Source: Phycisphaerae bacterium
GTDB lineage: Bacteria > Planctomycetota > Phycisphaerae > UBA1845
Reading direction: 5' to 3'
Assembly (NCBI GenBank): GCA_029260215.1
Contig: JAJDDQ010000028.1
Coordinates: forward strand, 1-33,690
DNA: 33,690 nucleotides
Below are positions 17,701 through 26,194 of the stretch, piece after piece. The notes below the pieces were generated by a model. That model was given only the letters and a program-made list of their open reading frames with translations. It did no database searches and was not told the DNA's origin. The position numbers were made by a program, and so were the translations under genes. Within the stretch, counting starts at the first letter, position 1. Every line of letters starts with the position of its first letter.

Positions 17701-20405
17701 ACGGAACAGTCACTTACAACAACGACGGCACGTTCACCTATACGCCCAATGCCAACTTCAACGGGTCGGAGTCCTTCACGTACACGATCTCCGACGGTAA
17801 CGGCGGAACCAGTACGGCTACGGTCTCGATCAGTGTCGGCTCTGTGAATGACGGCCCTGTCGGAGCCGGTGAGTCGGCGACCACCAACGAAGACACAGCC
17901 GTGACTACCGGCAACGTGCTGGCCAACGAGTCCGACGCGGACAATGACACGCTTACGATTGATTCTTTCACGCAGGCGGCCAATGGCACGGTTACGTACA
18001 ACAACGACGGGACGTTTACGTACGTTCCCAACGCGAATTATAACGGCAGTGATTCGTTTACGTACACCGTGACCGACGGCAACGGCGGAACGACTACGCA
18101 AACAGTTAGCGTTACCGTCAATGCCGTCAACGACGGCCCCGTCGGAACCGGAGAGAGTGTCAGTACAAACGAAGACACTGCGGTCACCACGAATGTTCTG
18201 GCCAACGAATCCGACGTTGACAATGACACGCTCACCATCAATTCGTTCACGCAGCCGGCGAATGGGGCGATCGTTTACAACAACGACGGGACGTTCACGT
18301 ACACGCCGAATGCGAATTTCAATGGGACAGATTCTTACACTTACACGGTATCCGACGGAAATGGCGGGACGACCACGCAAACCGTCAACGTCACCATCGC
18401 GGCAGTGAATGATGCCCCCGACTTGGGTGCGGATTCCGTCTCCACTGCGGAGGACAATGCGGTCACGACAACGAATGTTTTAGCCAACGATTCCGACGTT
18501 GAGAACGACACCCTCACAGTCTCTTCGTTCACTCAGGCTGCGAACGGCACGGTCACGTACAATAACGACGGAACTTTCTCTTACACGCCGAACGCGAATT
18601 TCAACGGTAGCGACTCTTTCACCTATACGGTGAGCGACGGCAACGGCGGAACAACTACGCAAACAGTTAGCGTGACGGTGAGCGCGGTCAATGACGGGCC
18701 TGTGGCCGCCGGTGAAACGTTCACGACGAACGAAGACACGCCGATTGTCACGAGCAACGTTTTTGCCAACGACACCGATGTTGACAATGATGTGCTGGCA
18801 GTTGACTCTTTCTCTCAGCCTGCCAATGGTACCGTTGTATACAACAATGACGGCACGTTCACCTATACGCCTAACGCGAACTTCAACGGAGCGGATTCTT
18901 TCACTTACACTGTAACCGACAGCAACGGCGGCACCAGTACGGCGACCATTGCGGTGAATGTGAATGCCGTCAACGACGCTCCGGCCGTTCAGGCTTTCGA
19001 GTTGACCACATCGGAAGAGGTTTCCACAACCACGGCGAACGTGCTGGCTGCTGCAAGCGATGTCGAAGGCGACGCGATGACCGTCGACAGCTTCACGCAG
19101 GCGGGTAACGGATCGGTTACCTACAACGACGATGGAACGTTTACCTACTCGCCCAACGCGAATTATTTCGGAACTGATTCGTTCACTTACACTGTGACCG
19201 ATGGTCAGGGCGGAACCTCGACCGAGACGGTGACGATCCTGGTGAGGCCCGTCAACGACGCGCCGACCGGATACGCCGGGCTTGATCAAACGGTCAACGA
19301 AGGCGACCAAACGACTCTGGAGGGTTTCGGTCAGGACCTCGATGGCGACGCTATTCGTTACACGTGGGAACAGGTGGGCGGGCCGACGGTGGAGTTGTCG
19401 GACGCGGGAGCTGCTCAACCGACTTTTGATGCACCCTTTGTGGACGGGCCGACGGAGCTTACCTTCCGCCTGACGGTCAGCGACGGGCAAACGACGACGA
19501 CGGACGAGGTGACGGTTACCGTGTTGTCCGTGGGGGAGGAAACGGACGAAGCAGACGAAGTGGACGAGGTGGTCGTCGATGAAGTCCCCGCTCCCGTTGA
19601 ATCCGCTCCAACGCCCGCGCCAGCCGAACCGCCGGTGACGGTTGACGTTACGCCGGACGTGCCGCCCGTGACGGTCGATGTGCCTCTGAACGAACCGCCC
19701 GTCCCGGTCGATCAGGTGGACGAAGCGATTGATACGCCGCCGCCAGTTGCGGAAAACCCGCCCGCGCCGCCGATCCCAAATGACAGTGCGGACCAGAATG
19801 AAATACCTGATGACTTCAACCCGGACGACCTCCGGATTCTCGATCCGCTGGATGGCGTTTCCGACTCCGTGTCGCTTTCCGACGAAACGCTGGATGACGT
19901 TGCGGCTGAGGCAGCCGCCGATTTCGATCAGTTGTTCAACCCCGACGATTTCGAGGCCGCTTTCGAAGTTGAGGACGAATTGGAATTCACCGGGTCGGCG
20001 TTTGAATATCAGCCGACGAGCGATGATACGGAAGCGAGTGTCGGGCGACTGGGTGTCCGTGTGAACGGGCCGGACACGAACGGGGCAACCGAGTCGGATG
20101 TCCCGGAAGAAGTTGCGGCTGCGGCGCGCAGACGGGCCGCCCCGCGGACGATCGAAGACGATGTGCATCGCCGCGTTCCGGTCGAGGAATTGGCCGACCG
20201 ACAGAGTCCTCAAGCCGACACCCTTCCGGGGCTTGACGGCGTGCAGGTTGACGAGGCGGACGCGGTCGCCCGCGCTGCGGACGTTGATGCGGGTTTCCTG
20301 GCTCGCTTCTGGGGTTTGATTCGCAGTTCGGTCGGTACGTCCTCAAAGGCCGATAAAGATGGCCTGTCCACCACCGCTGGAGCACGAGGCGGCGGCCGAA
20401 GGTAA
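11775..20405 (+). CDS. Giant LEPR-XLL / RTX / cadherin-like tandem-repeat surface protein
   Basis: The product has 2876 residues. The ATG at 11775 is preferred over the GTG at 11742, because GGAAGGAG lies about 10 bases upstream. By residue: a very basic start (1-35); the LEPR-XLL motif LEPRILLSA (41-49), an N-terminal signature of giant planctomycete proteins; about eight RTX-like glycine/aspartate nonapeptides (75-152); 24 repeats of about 94 residues (236-2496) of the VCBS/cadherin-like 'tandem-95' kind, each with NVLANDxDxDGDTL and [21 protein letters not shown]; a PKD/REJ-like domain (2497-2587); an acidic, Pro-rich linker; and a C-terminus with [16 protein letters not shown], possibly an amphipathic helix. 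There is no ordinary Sec signal. RTX repeats and the absence of a signal point to a type I-like route, and the next genes encode adaptor-type proteins. The likely role is an extracellular, calcium-stabilised adhesin or matrix protein; this is inferred. Confidence 0.88.
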   Translation: MARRKSKQNTKRRTKRGAKENTDAHRSPLAPSSSMLNVETLEPRILLSATWVETDTGDALAGATAGDDTFTGDALDDLADGLDGNDTLFGGDGNDTLFGGAGNDVLDGGTGADTLDGGVGDDQLTGGTGDDILISGGGNDILSGGAGADTIRFTNAQNGDVITVDGGNGVGSGGGTGTDVIDLSSYSNSQISDNGSAITVDMGGGQSFTVSYSNIENITTSEGTYTPGNVPVANSVPDAVDDSASTAVDTAVTTANVLTNDTDANGDTLSITGFTQASNGTVVDNSDGTFTYTPNASFNGNDSFTYTVSDGNGGTDTATVNVTVGAVNTGPAATDDTVATPVDNAVTTGNVLSNDSDADGDTLSITGFTQASNGTVVDNSDGTFTYTPNASFSGSDSFTYTVSDGNGGTDTATVNVSVGASNTGPTAVDDTVATAEDNAVTTGNVLTNDSDPDGDTLSVSGFTQGSNGAVVDNGDGTFTYTPNANFNGSDSFTYTVSDGNGGTATATVNVSVSAVNDGPSAVDDAVTTSEDNAVTTGNVLVNDSDPEGDTFSITGFTQASNGTVVDNGDGTFTYSPNANFSGNDSFTYTVADSNGGTGTATVNVTVDAVNDGPSAVGDAVTTSEDNAVTTGNVLANDSDPEGDTLTVTGFTQGSNGTVVNNGDGTFTYTPNANFNGSDSFTYTIDDGNGGTSNATVDVTVSAVNDGPVAVGDSVSTAEDNAVTTGNVLANDTDVEGDTLTVSGFTQGSNGTVVNNGDGTFTYTPNANYNGSDSFTYTIDDGNGGTSTATIDVTVSAVQDAPDVADDSVATNEDTSVTTGNVLANDTEYDGDTMSVYSFNQPSNGTVVSNGDGTFTYTPNANFNGTDSFTYTVGDGKGNTGTGTINVTVNAVNDGPVAVLDKVATNEDTPLTTGNLLANDTDIDADTLTVDSFTQASNGTVVSNGDGTFTYTANANFNGNDSFTYTVSDGNGGTSTATVNVSVYAVNDNPTIVADTFTTNEDTPITTGNILTNDTDIDGDTVVLYSFTQPSNGSIAYNGDGTFTYTPDANYNGTDSFTYTVRDGYGGSDTGTVTLNVTPVNDGPVASGDSVSTIEDSAVTTGNVLANDSDIDGDSVSIDSFTQAANGTVVYNNDGTFTYTPNANFNGSDSFTYTISDGNGGTATATVSVNVTGVNDNPTANNDSLTVAEDATGTINVLANDTDIDGDTLAVYDITQPSNGSVILNANGTFSYTPNANYNGTDSFTYTLTDGRGLTQTATVNITVTAVNDAPTAAGDTFTTAADTPVTTSSVLGNDSDVDGDTISIDSYTQPGNGAIVYNNDGTFTYTPSNGYTGTDTFTYTITDGNGQTSTATVSVTVGGGGGGGGGAANTDAVDDTFSTNEDTAITTGNVLANDTDPESDTLTVESFTQASNGTVTYNNDGTFTYTPNANYNGTDTFTYTINDGNGNTDTATVTINVSAVEDAPTVVGESYSVDEDNSLTTANVLANDSDPEGNSVAIHNFSQPSNGTVTYNNDGTFTYVPNANYNGSDSFTYTVTDGLGNTTTGTVNITVNAVNDAPDAGNDTYSTIEDNTVTTGNVLANDSDVDGDTVTLASFTQPTNGSVVYNNDGTFTYTPNANYNGTDTFTYTVSDGNGGTDTATVTINVSSVNDAPTAVGDSVTTAEDTAVVTQNVLSNDSDVDGDNFAVLNFAQPSNGYVQYNGDGTFTYTPDKDYNGTDTFTYTIGDGQGTEVTATITVNVTAVNDAPVVLADQITTNEDTAVTSPIVLANDTDVDNDTLTVDSFAQGSNGTVVYNGDGTFTYTPNANFNGTDSYTYTVSDGNGATVTATVNVVITSVNDAPTVVTDSITMNEDAVVTTPNVLLNDLDVDGDTLVITGFTQPANGTITYNNDGTFSYTPNANYNGSDSFTYSVIDGNGGTATGTVEFNITAVNDGPVAASNSYSTTEDNSVTTGNVLANDTDVENDTLTVDSFTQPSNGTVTYNNDGTFTYTPNANFNGSESFTYTISDGNGGTSTATVSISVGSVNDGPVGAGESATTNEDTAVTTGNVLANESDADNDTLTIDSFTQAANGTVTYNNDGTFTYVPNANYNGSDSFTYTVTDGNGGTTTQTVSVTVNAVNDGPVGTGESVSTNEDTAVTTNVLANESDVDNDTLTINSFTQPANGAIVYNNDGTFTYTPNANFNGTDSYTYTVSDGNGGTTTQTVNVTIAAVNDAPDLGADSVSTAEDNAVTTTNVLANDSDVENDTLTVSSFTQAANGTVTYNNDGTFSYTPNANFNGSDSFTYTVSDGNGGTTTQTVSVTVSAVNDGPVAAGETFTTNEDTPIVTSNVFANDTDVDNDVLAVDSFSQPANGTVVYNNDGTFTYTPNANFNGADSFTYTVTDSNGGTSTATIAVNVNAVNDAPAVQAFELTTSEEVSTTTANVLAAASDVEGDAMTVDSFTQAGNGSVTYNDDGTFTYSPNANYFGTDSFTYTVTDGQGGTSTETVTILVRPVNDAPTGYAGLDQTVNEGDQTTLEGFGQDLDGDAIRYTWEQVGGPTVELSDAGAAQPTFDAPFVDGPTELTFRLTVSDGQTTTTDEVTVTVLSVGEETDEADEVDEVVVDEVPAPVESAPTPAPAEPPVTVDVTPDVPPVTVDVPLNEPPVPVDQVDEAIDTPPPVAENPPAPPIPNDSADQNEIPDDFNPDDLRILDPLDGVSDSVSLSDETLDDVAAEAAADFDQLFNPDDFEAAFEVEDELEFTGSAFEYQPTSDDTEASVGRLGVRVNGPDTNGATESDVPEEVAAAARRRAAPRTIEDDVHRRVPVEELADRQSPQADTLPGLDGVQVDEADAVARAADVDAGFLARFWGLIRSSVGTSSKADKDGLSTTAGARGGGRR
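11995..12233 (+). repeat. N-terminal RTX-like calcium-binding nonapeptide block (coding repeat)
   Basis: Successive units of GGxGNDxL form occur: [62 protein letters not shown]. This is the hemolysin-type parallel beta-roll pattern. The position is unusual, because in classical RTX toxins and adhesins the block is near the C-terminus next to the secretion signal. Confidence 0.85.
12480..19262 (+). repeat. 24 tandem cadherin-like repeats of about 282 bp, split 12 + 12 by a nine-glycine linker
   Basis: Counting the P-x(2)-x-x-D...NDGTFTY...VNDG/A units gives 24 copies over 6.8 kb. Copies 1-12 and 13-24 are separated by nine consecutive glycine codons at 15846-15872. Copies 1-6 share [18 protein letters not shown] and VVDN/VVNN variants. 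Copies 10-24 mostly have YNNDGTFTY or YNGDGTFTY. This suggests the two halves expanded from different founder units. Repeats are well conserved in protein but varied at third codon positions. The tandem arrangement makes this region prone to assembly collapse and recombination. Confidence 0.9.
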
Positions 20406-20498
20406 CACGCTTCGGTTCGTGGGGTGTTCAACCGATATCACTCTAACTAGTTTTGGTGAGTGGCGCGCGCGTCGCGATCGCTCTCGCTAGTCGGAGTT

Positions 20499-21491
20499 AT
20501 GGGACTGACTTCAACGCATTCCATGCCTGCCGTAACACGCCTTTGCGCGCATACAGCCATTGTCTGCGCGATGTGCTTCGGGCCGGTACATGCTCTCGAC
20601 GACGGAACAGTTGAGCCGAGGGCGCAGCGCGTCGCGAACGTCATGTCGCCTATCGAAGGCCCTCACGTTGTAACGGGAATTACCGCGCCGTTTCAGGCTG
20701 TTACGCTCGGTGCTGTCGTACCGGGGCGGATCATGCGCGTGCTGGTCGAGGAAGGTCAGGCTGTGGGCCAGGGTGATCTGCTCGTCGTGCTCGACGATCG
20801 CGGGCAGCGTGTGCGAACCGAGTTGGCCAAAGCTGAAGCCGATTCTGATCTTAGAGTACGGCAGGCACGTTTGGTTATGGATTTTGCAGATCGTGAGTTG
20901 AAGCGTCTGAGTGACCTGTTCGGCGATGACTTTGCAGCCGCCAAGGAGACACGCGACGCGCGGCTTCTGGCTGAAGAACGTCGCCTCGAATTCGCCATTG
21001 CGGAATTCGATCTCGCACAGGCCAAGAGACTTTATGAGCGCGAGCGTGTTCTTCTGGAGCAGCTTTCCATCCGTTCGCCCTTCGACGGTTTTGTTCGCGA
21101 GTTGCTGTTGCATGAGGGCGAGACGGTGAACGAGCGTGAAGGCGTGATCAAGGTCGTTCAGGTTGATCCGCTGGAAATCGTTCTAGATTGCCCGCTGTCG
21201 TCGGCGGAGTTTGCCACGGTGGGGCGTCGCCTGACGATTCATGCCTCCGATGCACGCTGGGGGCGTCGCGTAGCCACGTTGACCTACGCTGCCAAGACAG
21301 CCGACGCCGCGAGTCAGACACTTCGCGTCAAAATGCGCCTGCCCAATCCGGAGGGTCGATGGATCGCGGGGTTGAAGGTCTACGTTGATCTCGCCGAGCA
21401 AGTCGAGCCTGACAAAACTGCGGGCGGTTCGACTCAGGGCGAACAGGCGTCGAGGGGATCGGAACAAAACGAAATGGGTTCACCACAGTGA
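20499..21491 (+). CDS. Periplasmic adaptor / membrane fusion protein (HlyD/RND-MFP type)
   Basis: The product has about 330 residues. The start is uncertain: GTG 20460, ATG 20499 and ATG 20523 are in frame. All give the signal-like stretch TAIVCAMCFGPVHA, and ATG 20523 gives the most compact signal peptide. After it comes a barrel-sandwich (lipoyl-like) half (about residues 63-110: VVPGRIMRVLVEEGQAVGQG, LLVVLDD), an alpha-helical coiled-coil hairpin (about 110-185) rich in Arg/Glu/Leu, the second lipoyl half (IRSPFDGFVRELLLHEGETV), then a beta-barrel domain. The tail is polar and disordered. Such proteins bridge an inner-membrane exporter and an outer-membrane channel. It starts about 95 bases after the giant LEPR gene and is followed 9 bases later by the PilZ gene. 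No RND pump, ABC protein or TolC homologue is visible nearby. Confidence 0.82.
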   Translation: MGLTSTHSMPAVTRLCAHTAIVCAMCFGPVHALDDGTVEPRAQRVANVMSPIEGPHVVTGITAPFQAVTLGAVVPGRIMRVLVEEGQAVGQGDLLVVLDDRGQRVRTELAKAEADSDLRVRQARLVMDFADRELKRLSDLFGDDFAAAKETRDARLLAEERRLEFAIAEFDLAQAKRLYERERVLLEQLSIRSPFDGFVRELLLHEGETVNEREGVIKVVQVDPLEIVLDCPLSSAEFATVGRRLTIHASDARWGRRVATLTYAAKTADAASQTLRVKMRLPNPEGRWIAGLKVYVDLAEQVEPDKTAGGSTQGEQASRGSEQNEMGSPQ

Positions 21492-21500
21492 GGCACGGCT

Positions 21501-21926
21501 ATGTTTGACGATTTTGAGGGCAAAGTGACCGGAGCGGTGGCCCCCGACGAAGCCTTTCAGCTCCTTCAGGAACTGGAGAACAGTCAGTCCGAGGAAATCC
21601 GCCGGCAACGCGCCCACTTTCGCATCACCGCCAAGATCACGCTGGTCGCTCAGCCCGGTAACAGCAGTGACAAACTGAAGTTCAAGGTTCAGGGCGTGAC
21701 CGGCGACCTGTCGGAGTCCGGGCTTGGTGCCATGTTTCCCGTGCCGCTTGGAGTGGGTGATATTTACCGCCTCGTGTTCGATACTAAGAAATTTGCTTTG
21801 CCGATGACTTTCGCCCGTTGCGTGCGTTGCCACATGGTTCGGGAAGACGCATTCGAGGTCGGCATGTCCTTTTTCGCGCCGATCGCGCTGCCAGCCGGGC
21901 TGGAAAGTGTTTCGGTGCGCAGTTGA
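21501..21926 (+). CDS. PilZ domain protein, predicted cyclic di-GMP receptor
   Basis: The product has 141 residues and is soluble. The two c-di-GMP contact motifs of PilZ are intact: RxxxR as RAHFR at residues 37-41 (inside RRQRAHFR), and D/NxSxxG as DLSESG at 69-74. The rest fits a small beta-barrel ending in GMSFFAP. A helical N-terminus (EAFQLLQELENSQSEEI) could contact a partner. The start ATG has GTGAGG upstream, contributed by the end of the preceding gene, and lies 9 bases after its stop, indicating an operon. The 26-base gap to the next gene supports co-transcription. It most likely makes the neighbouring export proteins responsive to c-di-GMP; this is inferred from position. Confidence 0.88.
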   Translation: MFDDFEGKVTGAVAPDEAFQLLQELENSQSEEIRRQRAHFRITAKITLVAQPGNSSDKLKFKVQGVTGDLSESGLGAMFPVPLGVGDIYRLVFDTKKFALPMTFARCVRCHMVREDAFEVGMSFFAPIALPAGLESVSVRS

Positions 21927-21952
21927 TCTAAACGAATCGCAACCACAAGAGC

Positions 21953-23836
21953 ATGAGCGACAACCCCAACAGTGCAACGATTCAGGTCGATTCAACCGGC
22001 ACCGGCCAACGGTTGGACGCGTTTGCGCGCATCGCCGCTGCCGCCGCACGAGTCGGCTCGTACAGCGAGTTGATAGAGGCTGCACTCGTCGAGATTGTGG
22101 ACGTTTTTTCCAGTCCATTCGGGATGATCTGGGCACGCGACGGGGCACGCGTGATCGAGAAGACACACGCCGCTCAAACAGCCGACGCGGTGTTTTGGCG
22201 AAAAGGACTCGAGCCTTTCCTGATCGAATGCCTCCGTGAACCGAAGCCGCGCGCCCGCATTCTCGCACCGAAACAGGGAACGGATCGCTGTGCGCTGTTG
22301 GCAGTGCCGCTTTTCGATCGCGGAGGCAGTACGATCGGTGTCCTGTCGCTGGTCGCCGACCGCGCGGGTGACATAGACGTGGCACGAAAGCTCGCCTCAC
22401 TGGAGGCGTTGACGCGATTTCTTCCCCACGCACGTGCATCCGAGCCGGCAGGGTTTTCGAAATCATCGGCAGCGCCGGCCCCCAACAAAGCCTGGGCACA
22501 CGCGGGCCAATACACCACGCCGGAGGAATTGGCTTTTGCGATCACCAACAACCTGCGCAACAAGCTGGGTTGCGAACAGGTTTCGCTTGGCGTTGTGCAT
22601 CGGCGCTGTGTACGCATTCTGTCTATCTCCGGATTGGACGGCGTGGTCGTGCAGAGCGAAGGCGTGCGGTGTCTGAAGGCTGCGCTGGAGGAATGCCTCG
22701 ACGCGGGCCAGCCGATCTGTGTGCAGGGGGCCAAGTCCGCTTTCTCACCGGGTGACGGTCACGACGGATTTCGTATTCACGCACAATGGCGCGCGGCCTC
22801 CAAAGGGGACGCAGTGGCGTCGATACCACTGTGCATTCAAGACCGAACCGTGGCAGTCCTCGGCATCCGGCAGCGTGCTTCCGAGTCTTTGACTCCCGAG
22901 CGTCTGGAAGAAATCCGGGGCATGGTCGAACCGTTTGCCCCGGCGCTGTTGCTGACGCAGCGGGCCTCCCGGACGCTGACCACGCACACGGTGGACACCG
23001 CCGGTGACGCGATGCGCGTATTGACGCAACCTGGGCGGGGCGTCGTGAAGGCTGCTGTGGCGATCGGTGTTGTATTCCTGCTCTGGCTTGTTTTCGGCAC
23101 CATGAATTATTCCGTCAACGTGACATGCAAGTTGGTGGCGGCTGAAAGTCGGCACGTCTCCGCACCTTTCGACGGCGTGCTCACAGAAGTTGTCGCGATC
23201 GAAGGCGATCGTGTGCGAAAGGGCGACTTGCTCTGCCGGTTCGAATACCGCGAACTCGAACAGCAACGGGCTGAGCTGCTTGCGGAAATCGCCATGCTCG
23301 AGCGTCAAAAGGACAAAGCTATGGGCGAAGATTCGCCCGTCGAGTTCCAGCTTTCGCTCGCCAACCAGCGTCTCGCCCGAGCCAGGCTGACTTCGCTGGA
23401 ATCGCGCATTACGCGTGCGAGCGTGGTGGCCCCGATCGATGGCGTGGTGATTGCCGGGGATCTCCGGCAGCGTGTCGATGCACTGTTTTCCAAGGGCGAG
23501 CCGTTGTACGAAGTCGCACCGCAAAGCGGCAGGACGCTCGAACTTTACGTTCCCGAGCGCGAGGTGGACGACGTGCGTGCGGGCATGGGCGGAGAATTCG
23601 CCGCCGCCGCCCGCCCCGAGCAGGTGCAGGCATTTCGCATTGTGCGCGTCAGGCCTCACGCCACAGTCAAGAGTGAACGAAATGTCTACATAGCGGAAGC
23701 GCACGCCGACGCATCGCTTGACTGGATGATGCCCGGCATGGAGGGAATCGCCAGAATCGAATCGGATGCGAAACCGGCTTGGCGGGTGCTATTCCACCGT
23801 GTCATCGATTACGTGAGGATGTCGCTGTGGCTGTGA
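21953..23836 (+). CDS. GAF-GAF-transmembrane-HlyD fusion protein
   Basis: The product has 627 residues. The cytoplasmic half has two GAF-like domains: residues about 22-155 (YSELIEAALVEIVDVF, LAVPLFDRGGSTIGVLSLV) and about 186-316 (TPEELAFAITNNLRNKLGCE, VASIPLCIQDRTVAVLGIRQ). One membrane helix follows at about 367-386 (AVAIGVVFLLWLVFGTMNY). The exported half is an HlyD-type adaptor: SAPFDGVLTEVVAIEGDRV, a helical EQQRAELLAEIAMLERQ-type hairpin, then APIDGVVIAGDLRQRV and a beta domain. GAF domains usually bind small ligands or mediate dimers; HlyD domains link inner and outer membranes. The fusion implies that a cytoplasmic signal is passed to a periplasmic adaptor. Its stop overlaps the start region of the M50 gene. 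The ligand and partner channel are unknown. Confidence 0.82.
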   Translation: MSDNPNSATIQVDSTGTGQRLDAFARIAAAAARVGSYSELIEAALVEIVDVFSSPFGMIWARDGARVIEKTHAAQTADAVFWRKGLEPFLIECLREPKPRARILAPKQGTDRCALLAVPLFDRGGSTIGVLSLVADRAGDIDVARKLASLEALTRFLPHARASEPAGFSKSSAAPAPNKAWAHAGQYTTPEELAFAITNNLRNKLGCEQVSLGVVHRRCVRILSISGLDGVVVQSEGVRCLKAALEECLDAGQPICVQGAKSAFSPGDGHDGFRIHAQWRAASKGDAVASIPLCIQDRTVAVLGIRQRASESLTPERLEEIRGMVEPFAPALLLTQRASRTLTTHTVDTAGDAMRVLTQPGRGVVKAAVAIGVVFLLWLVFGTMNYSVNVTCKLVAAESRHVSAPFDGVLTEVVAIEGDRVRKGDLLCRFEYRELEQQRAELLAEIAMLERQKDKAMGEDSPVEFQLSLANQRLARARLTSLESRITRASVVAPIDGVVIAGDLRQRVDALFSKGEPLYEVAPQSGRTLELYVPEREVDDVRAGMGGEFAAAARPEQVQAFRIVRVRPHATVKSERNVYIAEAHADASLDWMMPGMEGIARIESDAKPAWRVLFHRVIDYVRMSLWL

Positions 23837-25971
23837 CCGGTGCGGATGCGAGTCCCTCGATCGCCGAGCGTTTGCACAACGTGCGCGTCGGCACGCGCCA
23901 GGACCTTACCGTGACGCGGCATCTCTTTCGCGACGTCCCCGTCTACGTTGTTTGCGATCCACTGACCTTCGCGAGCCATCGGCTTGAAACGCGCGAGTAC
24001 ACCGTATTCACCGCCATAAGCCCTGAGCGGACACTGAGCGAAATCCACGCGGAGCTGGCTGAACGCGGGTTGGTCGACGCTGACGATCCCGAAACGTTTT
24101 ATCAGTTTGTGATGACCCTGCACCGGTTCAATTTCCTGAACCTGCCGATTTCCAGCGAAAAAATCCTGTACGAACGGTACGCCGCCCGAAAGCAATCCGA
24201 GCGACGGCGCAGGTGGACATCCTTGCTCTCTCTGAAAATCCCCCTGATCAACCCCGACGAGTTTTTGAACCGGACCATGCGTTACGCGCAGTTTCTGTTC
24301 AAAGGGTGGTTCTTTACGTTCTGGCTGATTCTCGTCGCCGCCAGTCTGTATATAGCAGCCGTGCGTTCCGATGAATTGTTTCAGCCGCTCGAAGGCGTGT
24401 TGCTGGCACGCAACCTGCCTTTGTTGTGGTTCGTGCTGATCGTGCTGAAAATTATCCACGAATTCGGGCATGCCTACGCGTGCAAGCATTACGGTGGATA
24501 CGTGCCCGAAATGGGTGCATTGCTGATCGTCATGACACCGGTGGCGTACGTGGACGCGTCTTCGTCGTGGTCATTCACATCGAAGCGTCAACGAATCGTC
24601 GTCGCATTGGCTGGTATGTACGTCGAAGGCACGTTGGCTGCAATCGCTATTCTCGTGTGGGCGTCGTCGCCGCCGGGCGTTGTGCGCGATCTCGCCTACA
24701 ATGTCGTATTCCTCGCGGGCGTAATCACGATCGGTTTCAACATCAATCCACTCATGCGCTACGACGGATACCACATTTTCAGCGACCTGGTCGGGATACC
24801 CAACCTGCGTACGCACGCTGTGCGCCGTGTTTCGATGGCGATGAAGCGCATATTTCTCGGCATTCGCGTTGAAGCGAAACCAATCAGCCGGCGAATGTGG
24901 GCATTCTTCATGAGTTTCGGTTTGGCTGCGAGTGTCTACCGCGTACTGATTCTCGTGGGAATCGCGATGCTGTTGGCCTCACGTTTTCACACCGCCGGAT
25001 TGATCGTGGGCGTTGCAATTCTCGGAAAATTCGCGATCACCGCCGTCGTGGGTCTTGGAAAATACCTCTGGATGAGCAATGAAACCGAGCTGGTTCGAGG
25101 ACGTTGCGCAGCCGTCGCCGTGGCAGCGATAGTCGTGGCCCCGGGACTGATCCTGCTCGCACCGATCCGACCGAGCGTTGTCGCGGCGGGCGTCGTAAGT
25201 CGCGAAGTCGAAGCCACTGTTCGCGCCGGCGACGCGGGGGGATTTGTCACGCAGATTCTGTTTCGTCCGGGCGATCGCGTCGACGTTGGCAAACTGCTCG
25301 TGAAATTGACCGATGATGACGCCGCCGATGCTCTGCGCGAGGCTCAAACATACGTCGAAGCTTCCGACATTCGCCACAACGCTTACCAGGTTGAAGACCC
25401 CGCAGAAGCCGCTCAGGAGCTGGAGCGCGGACGCGTGCGAAAACTGTATTGGCAGCAGCGCCGCAGCGAAATGGATCGCTTGGCTGTACGCTCGCCGATC
25501 GCTGGAATGATTCTCGAAGGTCTGCAACCTCGCGATCGTGGCCGATTCGTGGCCCCCGGAGAGATGTTGGCCCGCGTTGGCGACGGGCGATGGAGGGTTC
25601 GGGCGGTCGTGACGGAGGAGCAACTTGTCGATGCGTCGCTCGATGTCGGTGCGCGTGTGCGTGTTCGGGTGGCTTCGGATTCCGCCGCCGACATTGAAGG
25701 CACCGTGTTCTCTATTTCCGAGCAGGGTTCAAGACTGATGGAACTCGACGCCCTCACCGCCGACGGCGGCGGCGAAATCCCCGTGGACCGCATGTCGCGG
25801 CAGGCGCAGCGGGCCTATGTGGAGGTCGTGATCGATCTCGATTCGGAGCACACGGATCACCTGCGCAGCGGCATGACCTGCCGCGTACGTTTCACGGGCC
25901 CAGCCGCAACGTTAGGCCAATCGCTTTGGCGAAGATTGCTTCGCTTCACCGACAGTGTCACGCAGAGCTGA
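23827..25971 (+). CDS. PqqD-like / M50 zinc metalloprotease / HlyD fusion (putative peptide zinc metalloprotease, YydH-like)
   Basis: The product has about 714 residues. The GTG at 23827 is chosen because GAGG lies 7 bases upstream; it overlaps the stop of the previous gene, suggesting translational coupling. ATG 23779 or GTG 23833 are alternatives. The N-terminal 130 residues resemble a PqqD-like winged helix (LETREYTVFTAI, TLSEIHAELAERG). Several membrane helices follow. The site-2-protease motifs are intact: HEFGH (H211, E212, H215) and NPLMRYDGYH (N307, D313). After the last helix (about 430-450) comes an HlyD-like lipoyl/beta section from about 455 (GDAGGFVTQILFRPGDRVDV, then RSPIAGMILEGLQPRDRGRF). 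Similar proteins are linked with peptide modification/export operons. Here it may process, or energise passage of, the giant protein or another exported polypeptide. The substrate is unknown. Confidence 0.85.
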   Translation: MAVTGADASPSIAERLHNVRVGTRQDLTVTRHLFRDVPVYVVCDPLTFASHRLETREYTVFTAISPERTLSEIHAELAERGLVDADDPETFYQFVMTLHRFNFLNLPISSEKILYERYAARKQSERRRRWTSLLSLKIPLINPDEFLNRTMRYAQFLFKGWFFTFWLILVAASLYIAAVRSDELFQPLEGVLLARNLPLLWFVLIVLKIIHEFGHAYACKHYGGYVPEMGALLIVMTPVAYVDASSSWSFTSKRQRIVVALAGMYVEGTLAAIAILVWASSPPGVVRDLAYNVVFLAGVITIGFNINPLMRYDGYHIFSDLVGIPNLRTHAVRRVSMAMKRIFLGIRVEAKPISRRMWAFFMSFGLAASVYRVLILVGIAMLLASRFHTAGLIVGVAILGKFAITAVVGLGKYLWMSNETELVRGRCAAVAVAAIVVAPGLILLAPIRPSVVAAGVVSREVEATVRAGDAGGFVTQILFRPGDRVDVGKLLVKLTDDDAADALREAQTYVEASDIRHNAYQVEDPAEAAQELERGRVRKLYWQQRRSEMDRLAVRSPIAGMILEGLQPRDRGRFVAPGEMLARVGDGRWRVRAVVTEEQLVDASLDVGARVRVRVASDSAADIEGTVFSISEQGSRLMELDALTADGGGEIPVDRMSRQAQRAYVEVVIDLDSEHTDHLRSGMTCRVRFTGPAATLGQSLWRRLLRFTDSVTQS

Positions 25972-26046
25972 TCGCTCCCCAAATCCATCGAATAATTCGC
26001 CTGCGTTATGTCCGCCATGCCGGAGATTCACGCCTATTCGTGTTGT

Positions 26047-26072
26047 TTTCCCGTTTCCTGGAAAGCGGGAAA
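26047..26072. repeat. Strong inverted repeat between the M50 gene and the response regulator
   Basis: TTTCCCGTTTCC (26047-26058) faces GGAAAGCGGGAAA (26060-26072), pairing along the full length with a single extra C on the right arm. There is no T run after it, so it is not a classical terminator. It lies in the 223-base gap (25972-26194), about 75 bases after the M50 stop and 120 bases before the regulator's start. It could end the export operon, protect the 3' end of its mRNA, or be a binding site for a dimeric regulator such as the FixJ-like protein next to it. Nothing else is seen in this gap. Confidence 0.55.
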
Positions 26073-26194
26073 CGGTGTGCCTTTGCTGTCGCGAGTGCAT
26101 GCTTTCCAAAACCTCCGCGTCCTGCTAGAAATAACAGTGGGTGCCAAGTCTCGAATTGCGGGAAAAATGTGTCGCGGTGTGTTGGACGTCACGG

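Noticed and set aside
12480-19262. Regularly spaced repeats that might suggest a CRISPR array
   Set aside because: The period is about 282 bases in a continuous reading frame with conserved protein sequence; this is a coding tandem repeat.
13245-20213. Long minus-strand open frames (about 440-580 residues) across the giant repeat gene
   Set aside because: They are antisense shadows of the tandem repeats: the same Arg/Val/Ile-rich pattern recurs every 94 residues, with no ribosome-binding sites or domains.
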